Source of the DNA: Castanea sativa
Lineage: Eukaryota > Streptophyta > Magnoliopsida > Fagales > Fagaceae
NCBI RefSeq assembly: GCF_040712315.1
Contig: NC_134016.1
Coordinates: 620,001-684,000 of the forward strand
Length of the DNA stretch: 64,000 bases
Reading direction: 5' to 3'
Shown: positions 23,127 through 34,200 of the stretch, piece after piece
Layout: the number at the start of each line of letters is the position of its first letter
Numbering within the stretch: the stretch's first letter is position 1
Notes under the pieces: model-generated
Database searches by the model: none
What the model was told of the DNA's origin: nothing
The model's input: the letters and a program-made list of their open reading frames with translations, nothing else
Program-made: the position numbers and the translations under genes

Positions 23127-25997
23127 ATGGAGGAGCATGATGTGGTGATAGTAGGGGCAGGTATAGCGGGATTGGCAACAGCAATAGCCTTGAAGAGAGT
23201 AGGGGTTAAAGCATTGGTGTTGGAGAAATCAGAAGGGCTAAGAGCCACAGGTGCAGCCATAGGTCTTCACCAAAATGCTTGGCTTGCCCTTGAAGCCCTC
23301 GGCGTAGCTCACAAGCTCACCACCACTACTTATCCTCCTTTGAGAAAGTACTGTACTTTCCCACCATTTTCATTTCATGAGTTTCCTTTTCCATTTCAAA
23401 TAACAATTATGTGTTTCTCATCTCCATTCCATACTCTAATAAAATTGATATGAATAAGTGGAAATACATTATATATATCCAGAAAATATGTGATCATGTA
23501 CATATATCATACAGTAGTTAAGATTTTGATCTGTATTGTTTCTATAATAGGGGAAATGTAACAAATATTGATACTGGAGCAACTCAACAGATCACTTTCC
23601 CCCAACCTGATAAGTATGTTACTTAAACCGTATCCTTCATGTTTTCACCTTCAGATCCATTCCCAAGTTCACTAAGCTTGAACCATTATTTCCCTCTGGT
23701 GGTGATGCAGGCATGGACATGAAAGTAGACCAATACATCGTAAAGCTTTATTGGAAGCTCTGGCAGAAGAATTGCCAGTGGACACCATCCGTTTCTCTTC
23801 CAAGCTCAAGTCCATAGTAAACCTGCAGGCAGAAGAAGGCTCATTCTATGCTATCATTCACATGGAAGATGGAGTTAGCATCAAAGCGAAGGTGAATTAT
23901 ATACTAAGCACGTTAAGGATAACTTTTTTCCTTAATAACTTGGCTAGAAGTGATTAGAACAATATCACTTTCACTTGAGTCCGCCATTAATACAATATTT
24001 ATTTTGCACTAATCCTAACAAAAAAAAAAGTATCAATTGAAAAAAAAAATTGTGTGCATAGACTCATTGATGTAAGCACAATCCCTCAAAAAGTTATTTT
24101 ATACAAATAAAAAATTCCTTATATTACCACATAAATCCTTATAAGTAAAAACTTTTCTTTATAATCTATTACAACAAAAATCTTTATAAATCCTGAACTT
24201 ACCATGAGTCAAACCTTAAACCTTACCAACATGTTTGGTGGCCTAGTAGAAGGGGCCTTAGGCCAAAAAGACTTTATTATGCAAAACATCTTAGATTTGA
24301 GCCACTGCCCTCCCACTAGCCACATGTTGGTGCTTCTTATATTTTATTATAAATGAAGCCTAAGCCTGAGAGTGATTAGGGGCTGTTAAGGTAACAGCTA
24401 AGTAAAGAAGCCACAATAGTTGCCCCTCTCCTAAGTGACTACAATGTCATTGAGTATAAGCACCTCTTAGCCTCAACTATGGGCCCATATTATACCTCTT
24501 AATTAGTAGAGCTTACACTTTACATGCTTAATTGTTAAATTTGTTTCTCTATTTTGAATGTTACAGGCTCTGATAGGGTGTGATGGGTTCACTCTGTGGT
24601 GGCCCGTTGGTTAGGACTGACCGCGCCTGTCAATTCAGGCCGATGGGCCGTGCGTGGGTTGGCCATATTTCCTGAAGGCCATGGGCTAGACGTTGACGTC
24701 CAACAATTTGTTACTGTTGGCAAAAGGGCTGGCTTTGCTGCCCTCAATGATAAAGAGGTCTACTGGTTTCTCATAGGCAAATCCTCAAAAGGTTAAGCCT
24801 TTTCATTCCACCTTAATACTTTATCTCTTATATTGATACCAAGCTTGTCAAAGGTTTTCAAAATTGAGTCCATATTATTGAGTACAAATGCAGACTAACT
24901 ACCTTGACTTGAATTTTAAGTGACTATGCCAGTTTTCTCAACCTCACGCAAACTTTCTACTATGATCATTAATACAAGTAGGCTACCCCACCCCCAAACA
25001 AATAAACCTACTGGAAGTTTAGAGTCATATTTACCAAAACATGAGTATACAAGCGTGAGTGGAAGTCTCACATGAAAGAAAAAAAATAAAAGCTTGGGGA
25101 ATTAATAATATAATTGTTTCATAACTTAATTAATAGGCTTAAACTTTTAAATTAAGTTTAAATATTTTCATTTTTGTGTCGATGTTTACAGCTATTTGAT
25201 ACTCTAAAAACAAAGAAACGATGGACAACATCAATTAAATTGATTGAGTCAAAACTGCCAATGAATTTGTAGATTGTATTATTAGTCACCTAACCAATAC
25301 TAATGCTCTTACCAATTAAAAGGAATGAGTATTTTTGATAAGTCATTGGTTGTCCAAAAATTTAAACTGAATTCAATTATTTTGACTATTATAAATTCTA
25401 ACAATCTTTATCATTCCAGGTGAGGACATCCCACATGACCCTGAGACGATAAAAAAAGAAGTTATTAGTAACTTTGCCAAGAACTTCCCTACATCATACT
25501 TGAGAGTTGTTCAGCATTCAGATCTTTCAACACTGACATGGGCTCCCCTGTTGTTTAGATTTCCATGGGACGTAATACTTGGAAACCTGAGCAAAGGGAA
25601 TATCACAGTGGCTGGTGATGCTATGCATCCTATGACACCTGATTTAGGACAAGGTGGTTGCTCGGCATTGGAAGATGCTGTTGTTTTAGGTAGACACATT
25701 GGTAACTTAATCGTTAAGAACAAAAAGCTTGTGGCAGGAGATCAAGTTGCTGAAGCCTTGGAAAGTTATGTTAAGGAAAGGAAGTGGCGTGTTGCTAAGT
25801 TGATCGTGGGTGCGTATCTAGCGGGCTGGGTGCAACAAGATGGGTCAGGATGGTTTATGAAGTTCTTAAGGGATTCAATATTCTATAGGCATTTTTCTAG
25901 TTTGATATCTAATGATAAGCAGTATGATTGTGGGAAGTTGCCTTGTGTTTCATCATCAAATAATGAATTCGACAATGACCAAAGAAAAATTTACTAG
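23127..25997 (+). pseudogene. FAD-dependent monooxygenase (MO1/MO2-like), frameshifted in exon 4
   Basis: Five exons: 23127-23347, 23551-23613, 23711-23891, 24567-24791, 25420-25997. The predicted product is a flavoprotein monooxygenase of the plant salicylate-hydroxylase-like/zeaxanthin-epoxidase-like group; the substrate is unknown. Exon 1 starts MEEHDVVIVGAGIAGLATA, a Rossmann GxGxxG FAD-binding site, with LEKSEGLRATGAAI next. Exon 3 has HRKALLEALAEELPVDTIRFSS. Exon 4 should hold the IGCDG...VARWLGL motif, but after GATGGG one G appears to be missing (near 24585), so the frame reaches TAG within ~10 codons; the rest of exon 4 is open in the shifted frame. Exon 5 has the second FAD motif GDAMHPMTPDLGQGGCSALEDA. 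Splice sites and all other sequence look intact, so a recent null allele or a homopolymer base-calling error are equally possible. AATAAA at 26162 is a candidate polyadenylation signal. Confidence 0.85.
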
Positions 25998-26275
25998 CTA
26001 AAATCCCGGATCAAGTGATGCAAGAGCGTAGGGGTTGGGCAATTTATGTGGCAGCTACATGGACAACATGTGTCATTTATTTATAAGTCTATTTGTCTTT
26101 TATTTGTCTTTAGTATTTATTCAAAGTTAATTATAAGTCTTGTAGGTAGTTATCCCAGCTTAATAAATTTGATGTGATGCAAAGTCAGTCTACGGAGTTG
26201 TTATCTGTATTAGAAGTTATCTAGTATTTAGTTGTAAGTATTTATTTCTCACTCAATATATTCACCTATAAATTT

Positions 26276-27137
26276 TGTTAGGTTCTAAAGATTTAGGTTT
26301 AAATGTTTAGAATCATATTTTTGTTGCGTTGGCAAACCGAGAACAAAACATGTCAAGTCTAAGTGTTAGGCAATGCTTAAAAGTATAAGTTTCAAGTTTC
26401 AAGTCCAGCTGATTGTAGAAAAAAGGAAGTGAGGTTCTGCCTTCTTCGACCGATCGAAAATCGTAGGTCCAGATTTTCTGCAGAATTTTTAAATAGGCCC
26501 AAGCCCTTGAAAACATTTAGGGTTTCATTTAAACATCTCTACATATAAAAGAGAAACCCTAGCCATGTTTTAAAGACTTTTGGAGAAAACTTACGTGTTA
26601 CTCTTTGTGAGATCTGAGAGATTTTTTACCTTCTAACTACACAAGAATCTACTGGAGCAAGAATCACAATCAAGCGTTGGTAAAACATAGTTGCTGCATC
26701 AAGATCATTACTGATGGTGATTTGAAACCTTTGAGTAAGATCTCAGAATCATAAACAAGACTGCTTGTGTTGGTGTAAATCCCAAAAGAGAAGGAGACCG
26801 TAAATTCGAAGTTTGCATATGGTCGTGTCAGTAAGTTACTATATAAGGTAGTAATAAATTTAGAGTTAAATCTGATGGTAAAAAGTTCAATTCTTTTATA
26901 GTGGATTTACTTTGCCTTGAGGACAGTTAGGTCAAATCCTCCCCAGGTTTTTACCTTGAAACGGTTCGTTTCATCGGTTTTCCTAGGTCATCATATCGTG
27001 GTGTTATTTATTTTCCGCTGTTTTGCATGATATGATTTATTTGTGTTTAACCTAGATCTGAATAATTAATCTAAGTAATCACTTGGTTAATATATTAAGT
27101 TAAACAATCTACTTTAAGGGGTCTAAACGAACAAACA
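26276..27137 (+). repeat. 5' LTR of the copia-type element
   Basis: TG at 26276 to CA at 27137 (~862 bp). The end is placed by the PBS two bases downstream. An ACATATAAAAGAG sequence at about 26539 is a candidate TATA box. It cannot be compared with its partner beyond 72 bp. Confidence 0.65.
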
Positions 27138-27139
27138 AG

Positions 27140-27151
27140 TGGTATCAGAAC
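27140..27151 (+). other. Primer binding site, tRNA-iMet type
   Basis: TGGTATCAGAAC matches the common plant PBS TGGTATCAGAGC except for one base. Confidence 0.8.
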
Positions 27152-27204
27152 GGATTAGCTCTTTTTTATAGGTCTCTTAACCTAGAGTTGATCATTGACC
27201 CTTG

Positions 27205-28872
27205 CTATCATAGAACACGATCACTCTTTTGTGATCCCTCCACACTTTAATGGGAATAACTATGCTTATTGGAATGTTAGGATTAAAGTCTTCTTGAAAT
27301 CTATTGATGAGAGAGTGTGATTGTCTGTTGAGAATGGTTAGGAGAGACCAACCGCTACTATTGGTGAATAGACTACTGCTCAAAAGGAAGCAGCAAGTTT
27401 TAACAGTAAGGCTAAGAATGCGATATTCAACGTTGTTTCTATGGAAGAATTTAAGAGGATCTCAAATGTAGAGATTGCTCAAACTGCATGGAACATTTTA
27501 CAAACAGTGCATGAAGACACTAAGGCAGTAAAAATTAATAAATTGCAGTAGTTGACCTCTAGATTTGAAAGTATTAGAATGTCTGATGATGAATCTTTTG
27601 ATGAATTATATGCTAAGTTGAATGATATTATCAATTCTACTTTTAATTTGGGTGAAGTTTATGATCAACCAAAAATTGTTAGGAAAATTCTTAAATCATT
27701 AACTGAGGATTTTAGACCTAAAGTAACTGCCATAATTGAAAGTAAAGATGTTGATTCTATATCTGTAGATGAACTTGTAGGATCTCTTCAATCTTATGAA
27801 TTTGACTTACCAAAATCTAATAAATCCAAATTTATGGCCTTAAAATCTATTAATGATGTTGATGATTGTGGATTTGATGATGAACTCTCATTTACTGAGA
27901 TTGCTTATCTTGCTAAGAACTTTAGAAATTTTCTGAGAAATAATAATAGGAGGGCAAGAAATAGAAACAATGTTGATACTAAGAATGTGAAGAGGAACGA
28001 CACTGCCAAAATAACAATTTTGAAAAATCAAAGATAAAGTAGGTCAATTTTCCAATAGTTCTTTAGGACAACAGTGTTATGGTTGTCAAGGTTATGGTCA
28101 TCTAAAATCTGAGTGTCCAACTTTCTTGAGATCGAAAGGTAAAGCTATGGCTGTTACTCTGAGTGATGATGAAGTTTCTAATCATGAGTCTAAAAGTGAT
28201 CAAGAAGGAAACTTCATGGCTTTCACTATTACTGCTATAGTAAGTGAAATTGAGACTGCTGATGAGAATCCTTCTGATGGGGAACTCTCTGAGAATGCTG
28301 ATTTGCAAGAAGCTTATAACAAGTTATGCAAGATTGCAGCCAAAGATGTTAAAAGTGTTGAGTTAAGGTTGAAAAAGATAAACACTCTTGAACAAGAAAA
28401 GAAGAATTTGCTGCTAAAGCTGTTTGATGTTAATGAACTCTTGAACTCAGTTAAAATTGAGAACATGACTTTGCTTGAAAAGGTTAAAAGTTTAAAATTA
28501 GAATTATCTATTGTTAGAGACCAAATAGATAGGCCTTCTACTTCTAAAGTAGATGAGATGTTACATGCTCAAAAGTCTGTTTCCAATAAGACAGGTCTAG
28601 GGATTGTTGAGAGTGGATCTCCTTCGGTTGTTAATCCTCCCAAATTTGTACCTACATCTTCCACTTCTTTTGCTCATCCATCTGTATTTGAAGTCAAAGT
28701 ACATAAAGAAGTAGTTCCAGATTCTAGAAGAACTAGGGTAGATCTGAGTGAGTCTAAACCTAAGAATCCCAATCAATCTGGAAGCAAGAAAAACCACAAA
28801 CCTCAGTGGTTTTGTCACTTTTGTGGTGGAGCTGGGCATACTAGGTCAAATTGCTTTAAGTTGCAAGCCTAA
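27205..28872 (+). pseudogene. Copia gag, stops and a frameshift
   Basis: Capsid/nucleocapsid precursor. The N-terminus has FNGNNYAYWNVRIKVFL, like the gag N-terminal domain of copia elements. Several in-frame stops lie between about 27318 and 27552 (three at positions expected to be Trp or Gln). The middle (27552-28037) holds the UBN2-like capsid segment LVGSLQSYEFDL. A one-base shift near 28035 separates this from the first zinc knuckle CYGCQGYGHLKSEC (about 28078-28119). The last part (28126-28872) is coiled-coil-like (NTLEQEKKNLLLKLF) and ends with a second knuckle CHFCGGAGHTRSNC. Two knuckles and a long C-terminal extension recall SIRE/Maximus-type gag. Confidence 0.8.
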
Positions 28873-30219
28873 AAGCAAGATTCCAAACAAAAAGTGTCTG
28901 TGCCAAAAGCATAAGATCTTGTGGAACTTATTCATGAGTTGGTAAGGATTCTTAACCTTTATACCAATACTAGAGCTGAAATTAGGGCCAATTCAAATAG
29001 AAATCCCAACTCCAAGTTTGCATCTAAAAGAGTTTAGATGCAAAAGACTCATCCTCAATGAGTCTGTCTGATATGGTTTTTGTGTTCATTCTTTCTATCT
29101 CTTATGACCAAAACTGTTTTTCTTTAAGTTTGTATTTGCATAACATTCATACATTGCATTATAGGGCTGTTTTTGTTGTTTTTCATTAAAAAAAAAAAAA
29201 GAAAACAAAAGAAAATTAGAAAACAAAAAAAGGGAGTTATTGTATTATACATCTTCAAGATGTGTAATTGAGGTTGACTTATGAAATTTACATTTCATGA
29301 TTGTGTACCTTATTTACTTTTGCTTAGCTTTATTTTCTGCACTTTGCTAGTTTGTGCTATGTAGTGCTTATATTGTGTGAGTTGTTTACGATTTTTAAAC
29401 ACATGCTCTTGATTTTAAAGTCACATTCTTTTGATTGTAAAGACTAAAAAATCCTAAGAGGAAATGATAAATAACCATCTCACCACTGTTACTCGCGCGC
29501 AAATCATGAAGACCTATGTGCAAATCATAAAAGTTGTGCTCGGTAAGGTTTAATACTTGCACAACAAAATACTTAAGGTGTTATTGTAAAATAGATTTTC
29601 TTCACACACTTGCAACCATGCAAAATTTTTTTTTATATATTTTATATTTTTCTTTTTCTTTTGAAGCATATTTTTCTTTGTTTTTCATTTTTCATATCAA
29701 TATATTTTGTGGGAGATATTTTTGTAACATTAAATTGACTTGATTCTTTTAACATTCATTTATTGATAATCAAACTATAAATTGTTAGACTTTTTTTTTT
29801 TTTTTTTGAGAAAAATTTAACGTAACTTATTGTATAGAAAATGATATTTGGATTTTTTTTTTCTTCTTTAAGTAGTGAAATTGAAGTAAACGTGTTCAAT
29901 AGACTTTGTTTGTTGTTTGAGGACTTAGAATGTGGTGGAGTTGGGACATATTCCAACTCTATAAATGTGTAATAATCATTGCTTTGATTTATACAAATTT
30001 CTATGATTTTGATAATAAATATTTTTCACCTCTACGTTTTTTTTTTGTTTTTTGTTTTTGTTTTACATTTGTTTGTGTGATTATGGTTGGTAATAATTTC
30101 TATGCAATATATAGTCTTATTAATTGAATTTCACTTTAACATTGTCCTATGTTAGTCATTATCCTTTGTAAGTGAGCTATGTTTGGATGATAAGGTGCTA
30201 AGGTGCTATGTGTCATATT
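28873..30219. other. Element interior without pol
   Basis: The place where protease-integrase-RT would lie is AT-rich DNA with no open frame longer than ~70 codons and none of the expected motifs. The pol region seems to have been lost or replaced. Confidence 0.7.
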
Positions 30220-30911
30220 TGGATTGACGAGGGAGTAGGTTTTTGTACTTAGGAGGAGTAGAGTTTTTGTATTTAGGGGGAGTTCGATGTATTTCCATGT
30301 ATTTTCTTTATTTTCTTTAGTTTTGATGTTTATATCTCATTGTTTATATTTGTTTAGTGTTTATGTACTTGATTCACAAACATTGTTATGTGCTTATTGG
30401 GTATGATATCTATTGATGATGAGATTGATGTGGTTAATGTCTCTTTATATGTTCAATGAATTAAAGTTCAAATTTTTACTTAGATAATGGTACTTTATCT
30501 TCCACACTTGCATTTATGGTTTGTTTTTAGTGTTTCAGGAATTTACAGGTTAATTCTTTCAACAGTTGCTGTCTATACTAGCAACTAATAGTTAGTAGTT
30601 GTGTAAGAATTGTAATAGGGTAATATCTTGTATTTTGGCTGGTATTTAATTTAAGCATTACATGTTGTATGTGTGTTTTGTCACGGATTTCCAAAGGAAG
30701 AGATTGTTAGGTTCTAAAGATTTAAGTTTAAATCTTTATCCAAACCATTGTTGATATTTCTAGGAGTAAGAGTAAAAGTCAAAAATTGTTCTTTCCCATG
30801 TATATTTATAGGATTTTGAGGTTTTTCGTGTTGTCTCAGTTTCCTCTCTTAGAGTTAGTTCACATCACAGCCCCTATAGGAGCCACATTTCTTAGACAAC
30901 GACAGGCATAG

Positions 30912-31244
30912 ATGAAGAGTGTTGAGCCAAGCACTGGGACTGGGACTTCTAAGAGATCACGAGGAGAAGCTTCTATTGCAACTCCTACCTCTGGTGCTAT
31001 GCCTACTACTGAGGAGACTTTTGTGGATTCGACTGCAGTTGTGGATCCTTCTAGTGGTGCTGACAATGCAGACCCTACTGTTGCCCCTCCTCTCTCACTC
31101 TATGCCATGATGGAGTCTTTCATGACTACACAAGCTGCTCATGGACAACTTCTCGATGAGTTGTTAATGGAGGTTGCTTCCTTGAGAGTAGATTTTGCAG
31201 AGTATAGGAGTGCTTTTCCACCTCCTCCACCATCCGATGACTGA
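30912..31244 (+). CDS. Small accessory open frame inside the copia-type element
   Basis: 110 codons between the two duplicated blocks. The product is rich in Ser, Thr, Ala and Pro, with a SKRSRGE basic patch, an amphipathic segment (QAAHGQLLDELLMEVASLRVDF) likely to be a short coiled coil, and an acidic PPPPPPSDD end. The frame directly upstream is open for at least 13 codons (APIGATFLRQRQA) before a TAG at 30909-30911, so this is probably the 3' end of a longer transposon ORF cut by a stop. I recall this tail as common in plant retrotransposon-associated proteins; function unknown. Confidence 0.45.
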   Translation: MKSVEPSTGTGTSKRSRGEASIATPTSGAMPTTEETFVDSTAVVDPSSGADNADPTVAPPLSLYAMMESFMTTQAAHGQLLDELLMEVASLRVDFAEYRSAFPPPPPSDD

Positions 31245-31735
31245 TTTTTCCTTTGGCAATTCGTGACAAAAAGAGGGAGTAGGTTTTTGTACTTAGGGGG
31301 AGTAGAGTTTTTGTATTTAGGGGGAGGTTGATGTATTTCCATTCATTTTCTTTATTTTCTTTAGTTTTGATGTTTATATCTCATTGTTTATATCTGTTTA
31401 GTGTTTATTTACTTGATTCACAAACATTGTTATGTGCTTATTGGTTATGATATCTATTGATGATATGATTGATGTGATTAATGTCTCTTTATATGTTCTG
31501 TGAATTAAAGTTCAGATTTTCACTTAGATTATGATACTGTATCTTTCACACATGCATTTAGGTTTTGTTTTTAGTGTTTCAGGAATTTACGGGTTAATTC
31601 TTTCAACAGTTGCTGTCTATACTAGCAACTAATAGTTAGTAGTTGTGTAAGAATTGTAATAGGGTTATATCTTGTATTTGGGCTGGTATTTAATTTAAGC
31701 ATTACATGTTGTATGTGTGTTTTGTCACAGATTGT

Positions 31736-31748
31736 TAAAGGGGGAGAT
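31736..31748 (+). other. Polypurine tract of the copia-type element
   Basis: AAAGGGGGAGA directly precedes the TG of the truncated 3' LTR. Confidence 0.8.
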
Positions 31749-31820
31749 TGTTAGGTTCTAAAGATTTAGGTTTAAATGTTTAGAATCATATTTTTGTTGT
31801 GTTGGCAAACCGAGAACAAA
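31749..31820 (+). repeat. Truncated 3' LTR (72 bp)
   Basis: Matches the first 72 bp of the 5' LTR with one substitution (gttgcgttgg/gttgtgttgg), then diverges after gagaacaaa. Confidence 0.85.
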
Positions 31821-32005
31821 TGTTTACATGTTTAGGTTTAATTAAATGTTTACATGTATGTACAATTTTTTTTTCTACCACTCATAGTTGACCATTAGAA
31901 AGAAAATAAGCAATTGTAAAAAATATTGTAAAAAAAAAATGATGCAGCATTCCTGAAATAAAGTATATGTTTAGATAAGATTGGAAAACAAAATATTATT
32001 ATTTT

Positions 32006-32775
32006 TGTGGGGAGTAAAAAGACCTTGATGGGAATATGGGCCGTTGGGTCATGCTAAGGAAGGCCGACCTGCTCTTGGGTTTAGGACTTGTTAGTACTAC
32101 GGGTCGGCCCATACGCCGAGGGTCCGAGGATCCAGCCGAGGGTCCGAGGATCCAGCCGAGGATGATTTTTCCCTTCGGACTGACACCGGAGAACCCGGGA
32201 CTTCATGGTAAAGGTTAGGGAAGGACACGGTCAAAAACAATGGTTAAAGGGGGTGAACCCTTGAATGTCGTAGAAGCACCGATGTTGGAGAAATATCAAA
32301 GATAAAGGCTGCTACCTCCACATTAAAGACCCTGCACCTACCGCCCTGACCGCATTAATGGGGAAGTGACACCTGAACAGTGGAAGGGAAACTTCTGGTT
32401 ACTATTCAAAGGCACTAAGAAAAGAAATATCTAGGCTAAGGGGGAGGTGGGGCAACACGTGTACAAAGTATTCAAAAGAGTCGTATTTAAAGAGCAATCT
32501 AAGACAGAAAGAGGACGGACTTTTTGTAACCTAAAAGGAAAAAGAAACAAAGATCGAGAGATAATATAAGAACAACTCTCGGCTTACGTCCGAGGAAACT
32601 GATTTACTATATTCCTTGTTGTTTCCAAGTATTTGCAATCTTTAGTTTGTCATTTAATCCTCACACACTTCTAACCTGGGTTTCAAGCCCACACTCTACA
32701 AATTCATATTGTTTAAGGCTCATTGGGCCTGAGCCCATAACTGTTCTTGGGGCCAGGTGTAATTGTGCACCTACA
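32006..32775 (+). repeat. 5' LTR, element 1 (770 bp)
   Basis: Differs from the 3' LTR by a 20-bp tandem duplication (cgagggtccgaggatccagc, about 32118-32157) and by roughly 17 substitutions counted by eye (~2%). TATTTAAA near 32485 is a possible TATA box. Confidence 0.93.
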
Positions 32776-32776
32776 A

Positions 32777-32795
32777 TTGGCGCCGTCTGTGGGGA
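32777..32795 (+). other. Primer binding site, element 1
   Basis: TTGGCGCCGTCTGTGGGGA follows the LTR by one base. It is a common plant gypsy PBS; I do not assign the tRNA. Confidence 0.8.
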
Positions 32796-32821
32796 TCTAG
32801 TCTAGAAGAGGTAGGGATATT

Positions 32822-34200
32822 ATGGCAGGCCTAGACTCTCACCATGCAGAGTCACAGGGATCACAACCGGAAGATCATTTCGAACGTCTTGAACGTCGGA
32901 GGGATCGTGAAGGGAGTGTCCATACAGAATACCCAGGCGCTAGCCATACTCATGGCGGGGGTAGCACCACCCACGAGGAGGGATCTAAATCCATGCAAAA
33001 GGAAATCAATCGTTTGAAGAGGAAGTTACGCCGTGCTAAACGTAAGTTTTCACCGTCCTCATCCAGTTCTTCCTCGGAGAAGGATAGGGGAGTTGGCTAC
33101 AGCTCAAGGTCGCACTCCCCCACCAGTGCAACGTCCTCCGGCGAGGAGGACGACCAGCCAACCCGCAGACGTAAGAAGCTTCGTTCTAGGGGCTTAGGCA
33201 ACGATACTATGAGTAGGGCGTTGCACCAACTCTCTAAATCTCCGTTTTCACGGAGGATTGAGAGGGGGAGGCTTCCCAGGAGGTTTACCCAGCCCACCTT
33301 TACCATCTATAATGGCCGGACTGATCCGGTGGAGCACGTGAGTCACTTCAACCAGAGGATGGCAGTGCACTCTCACAATGAGACTCTGATGTGTAAAGTT
33401 TTCCCCTCCAGCTTGGGACCTGTGGCTATGAGATGGTTTAACGGTCTCAAATCGGGGTCTGTAGGCTCGTTTGGGGAGCTAACTAGGGCATTCGCTTCGC
33501 GGTTCATTACGTGTAGTAGAGTCCCTCGGCCATTGGACTCGCTGCTATCCATGGCCATGAAGGAAGGGGAGACACTGAAAGCATACTCCGACCGATACTA
33601 GGAGATGTTTAACGAGATAGATGGTGACTTTGATGAGGTGGCGCTTAATACCTTTAAGGTAGGTCTTCCTACTGACCACGACCTAAGAAAGTCTTTGACG
33701 AAAAAGCCCGTCCGCAGCGTACGCCGCCTTATGGATTGTATTGATGAGTACAAGAGGGTAGAGGAAGACCAGTAGCAAGGGAAGGGAAAGGAAAAGGTTA
33801 TCCCGCAGGAGAGAAGGGATTTCAGGTCGGACAGATACCACAACAACAAGCCGAGGAGGGATTACTTCGGGTAATCCGGCTCGGCAGCACCTCAGGCTGT
33901 AAATACTGTGTTCTGAGAACCAGTGCATCAGTTACTCGAGAAAGTTCGTAAAGAGCCTTTCTTCAGATGGCCAGGCAAGATGGCAGGGGACCCTGCGAAA
34001 AGAAACCAAAATCTCTTTTGTCAGTACCATCAGGATGTGGGCCACACTACCGAGAACTGTTGGACCCTGTGGAACCATCTAGAGCAGCTCGTCAGTGAGG
34101 GAAAGTTGAAGTAGCACTTGTGTCAGCCCACTAGGCAGGTCAGTCAAGTTGGTTCAAACAACCAGAGGAACAATTCATCTCGGCCCGCATTGGGAACAAT
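32822..34200 (+). pseudogene. Gag of element 1
   Basis: Open for 259 codons from ATG 32822 to TAG 33599-33601. The N-terminus is charged, with a basic segment (INRLKRKLRRAKRK) and a Ser-rich acidic stretch. The capsid domain starts at about residue 155 (FTIYNGRTDPVEHVSHFNQRM). After the stop the frame continues with TAG 33773, TAA 33872, a disturbed stretch near 33905 and TAG 34112. A zinc finger-like CQYHQDVGHTTENC (CX2HX4HX4C) lies at about 34018-34060. Element 2 has Trp or Gln at most of these stop positions. Confidence 0.88.

Larger units (their letters stand above)
30220..31765 (+). repeat. Duplicated 3' interior block (~500 bp, ~1.04-kb offset)
   Basis: The block gagtaggtttttgtactta...acatgttgtatgtgtgttttgtca occurs at about 30232-30685 and 31276-31730. 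Each is followed by an LTR start (TGTTAGGTTCTAAAG at 30705 and 31749). Copy 1 has a degenerated PPT (ccaaaggaagagat) and loses LTR similarity after ~35 bp. Confidence 0.85.
26276..31820 (+). mobile_element. Gag-only copia-type LTR element, 3' LTR truncated
   Basis: It starts TGTTAGGTTCTAAAG at 26276 and the same sequence resumes at 31749 after a polypurine tract. It contains a 5' LTR, an initiator-Met-type PBS and a copia-type gag with two zinc knuckles, but no protease, integrase, RT or RNase H. The 3' LTR stops after 72 bp and the interior 3' region is duplicated. It is a non-autonomous, decayed derivative that would have relied on enzymes from a related full element. Confidence 0.75.
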
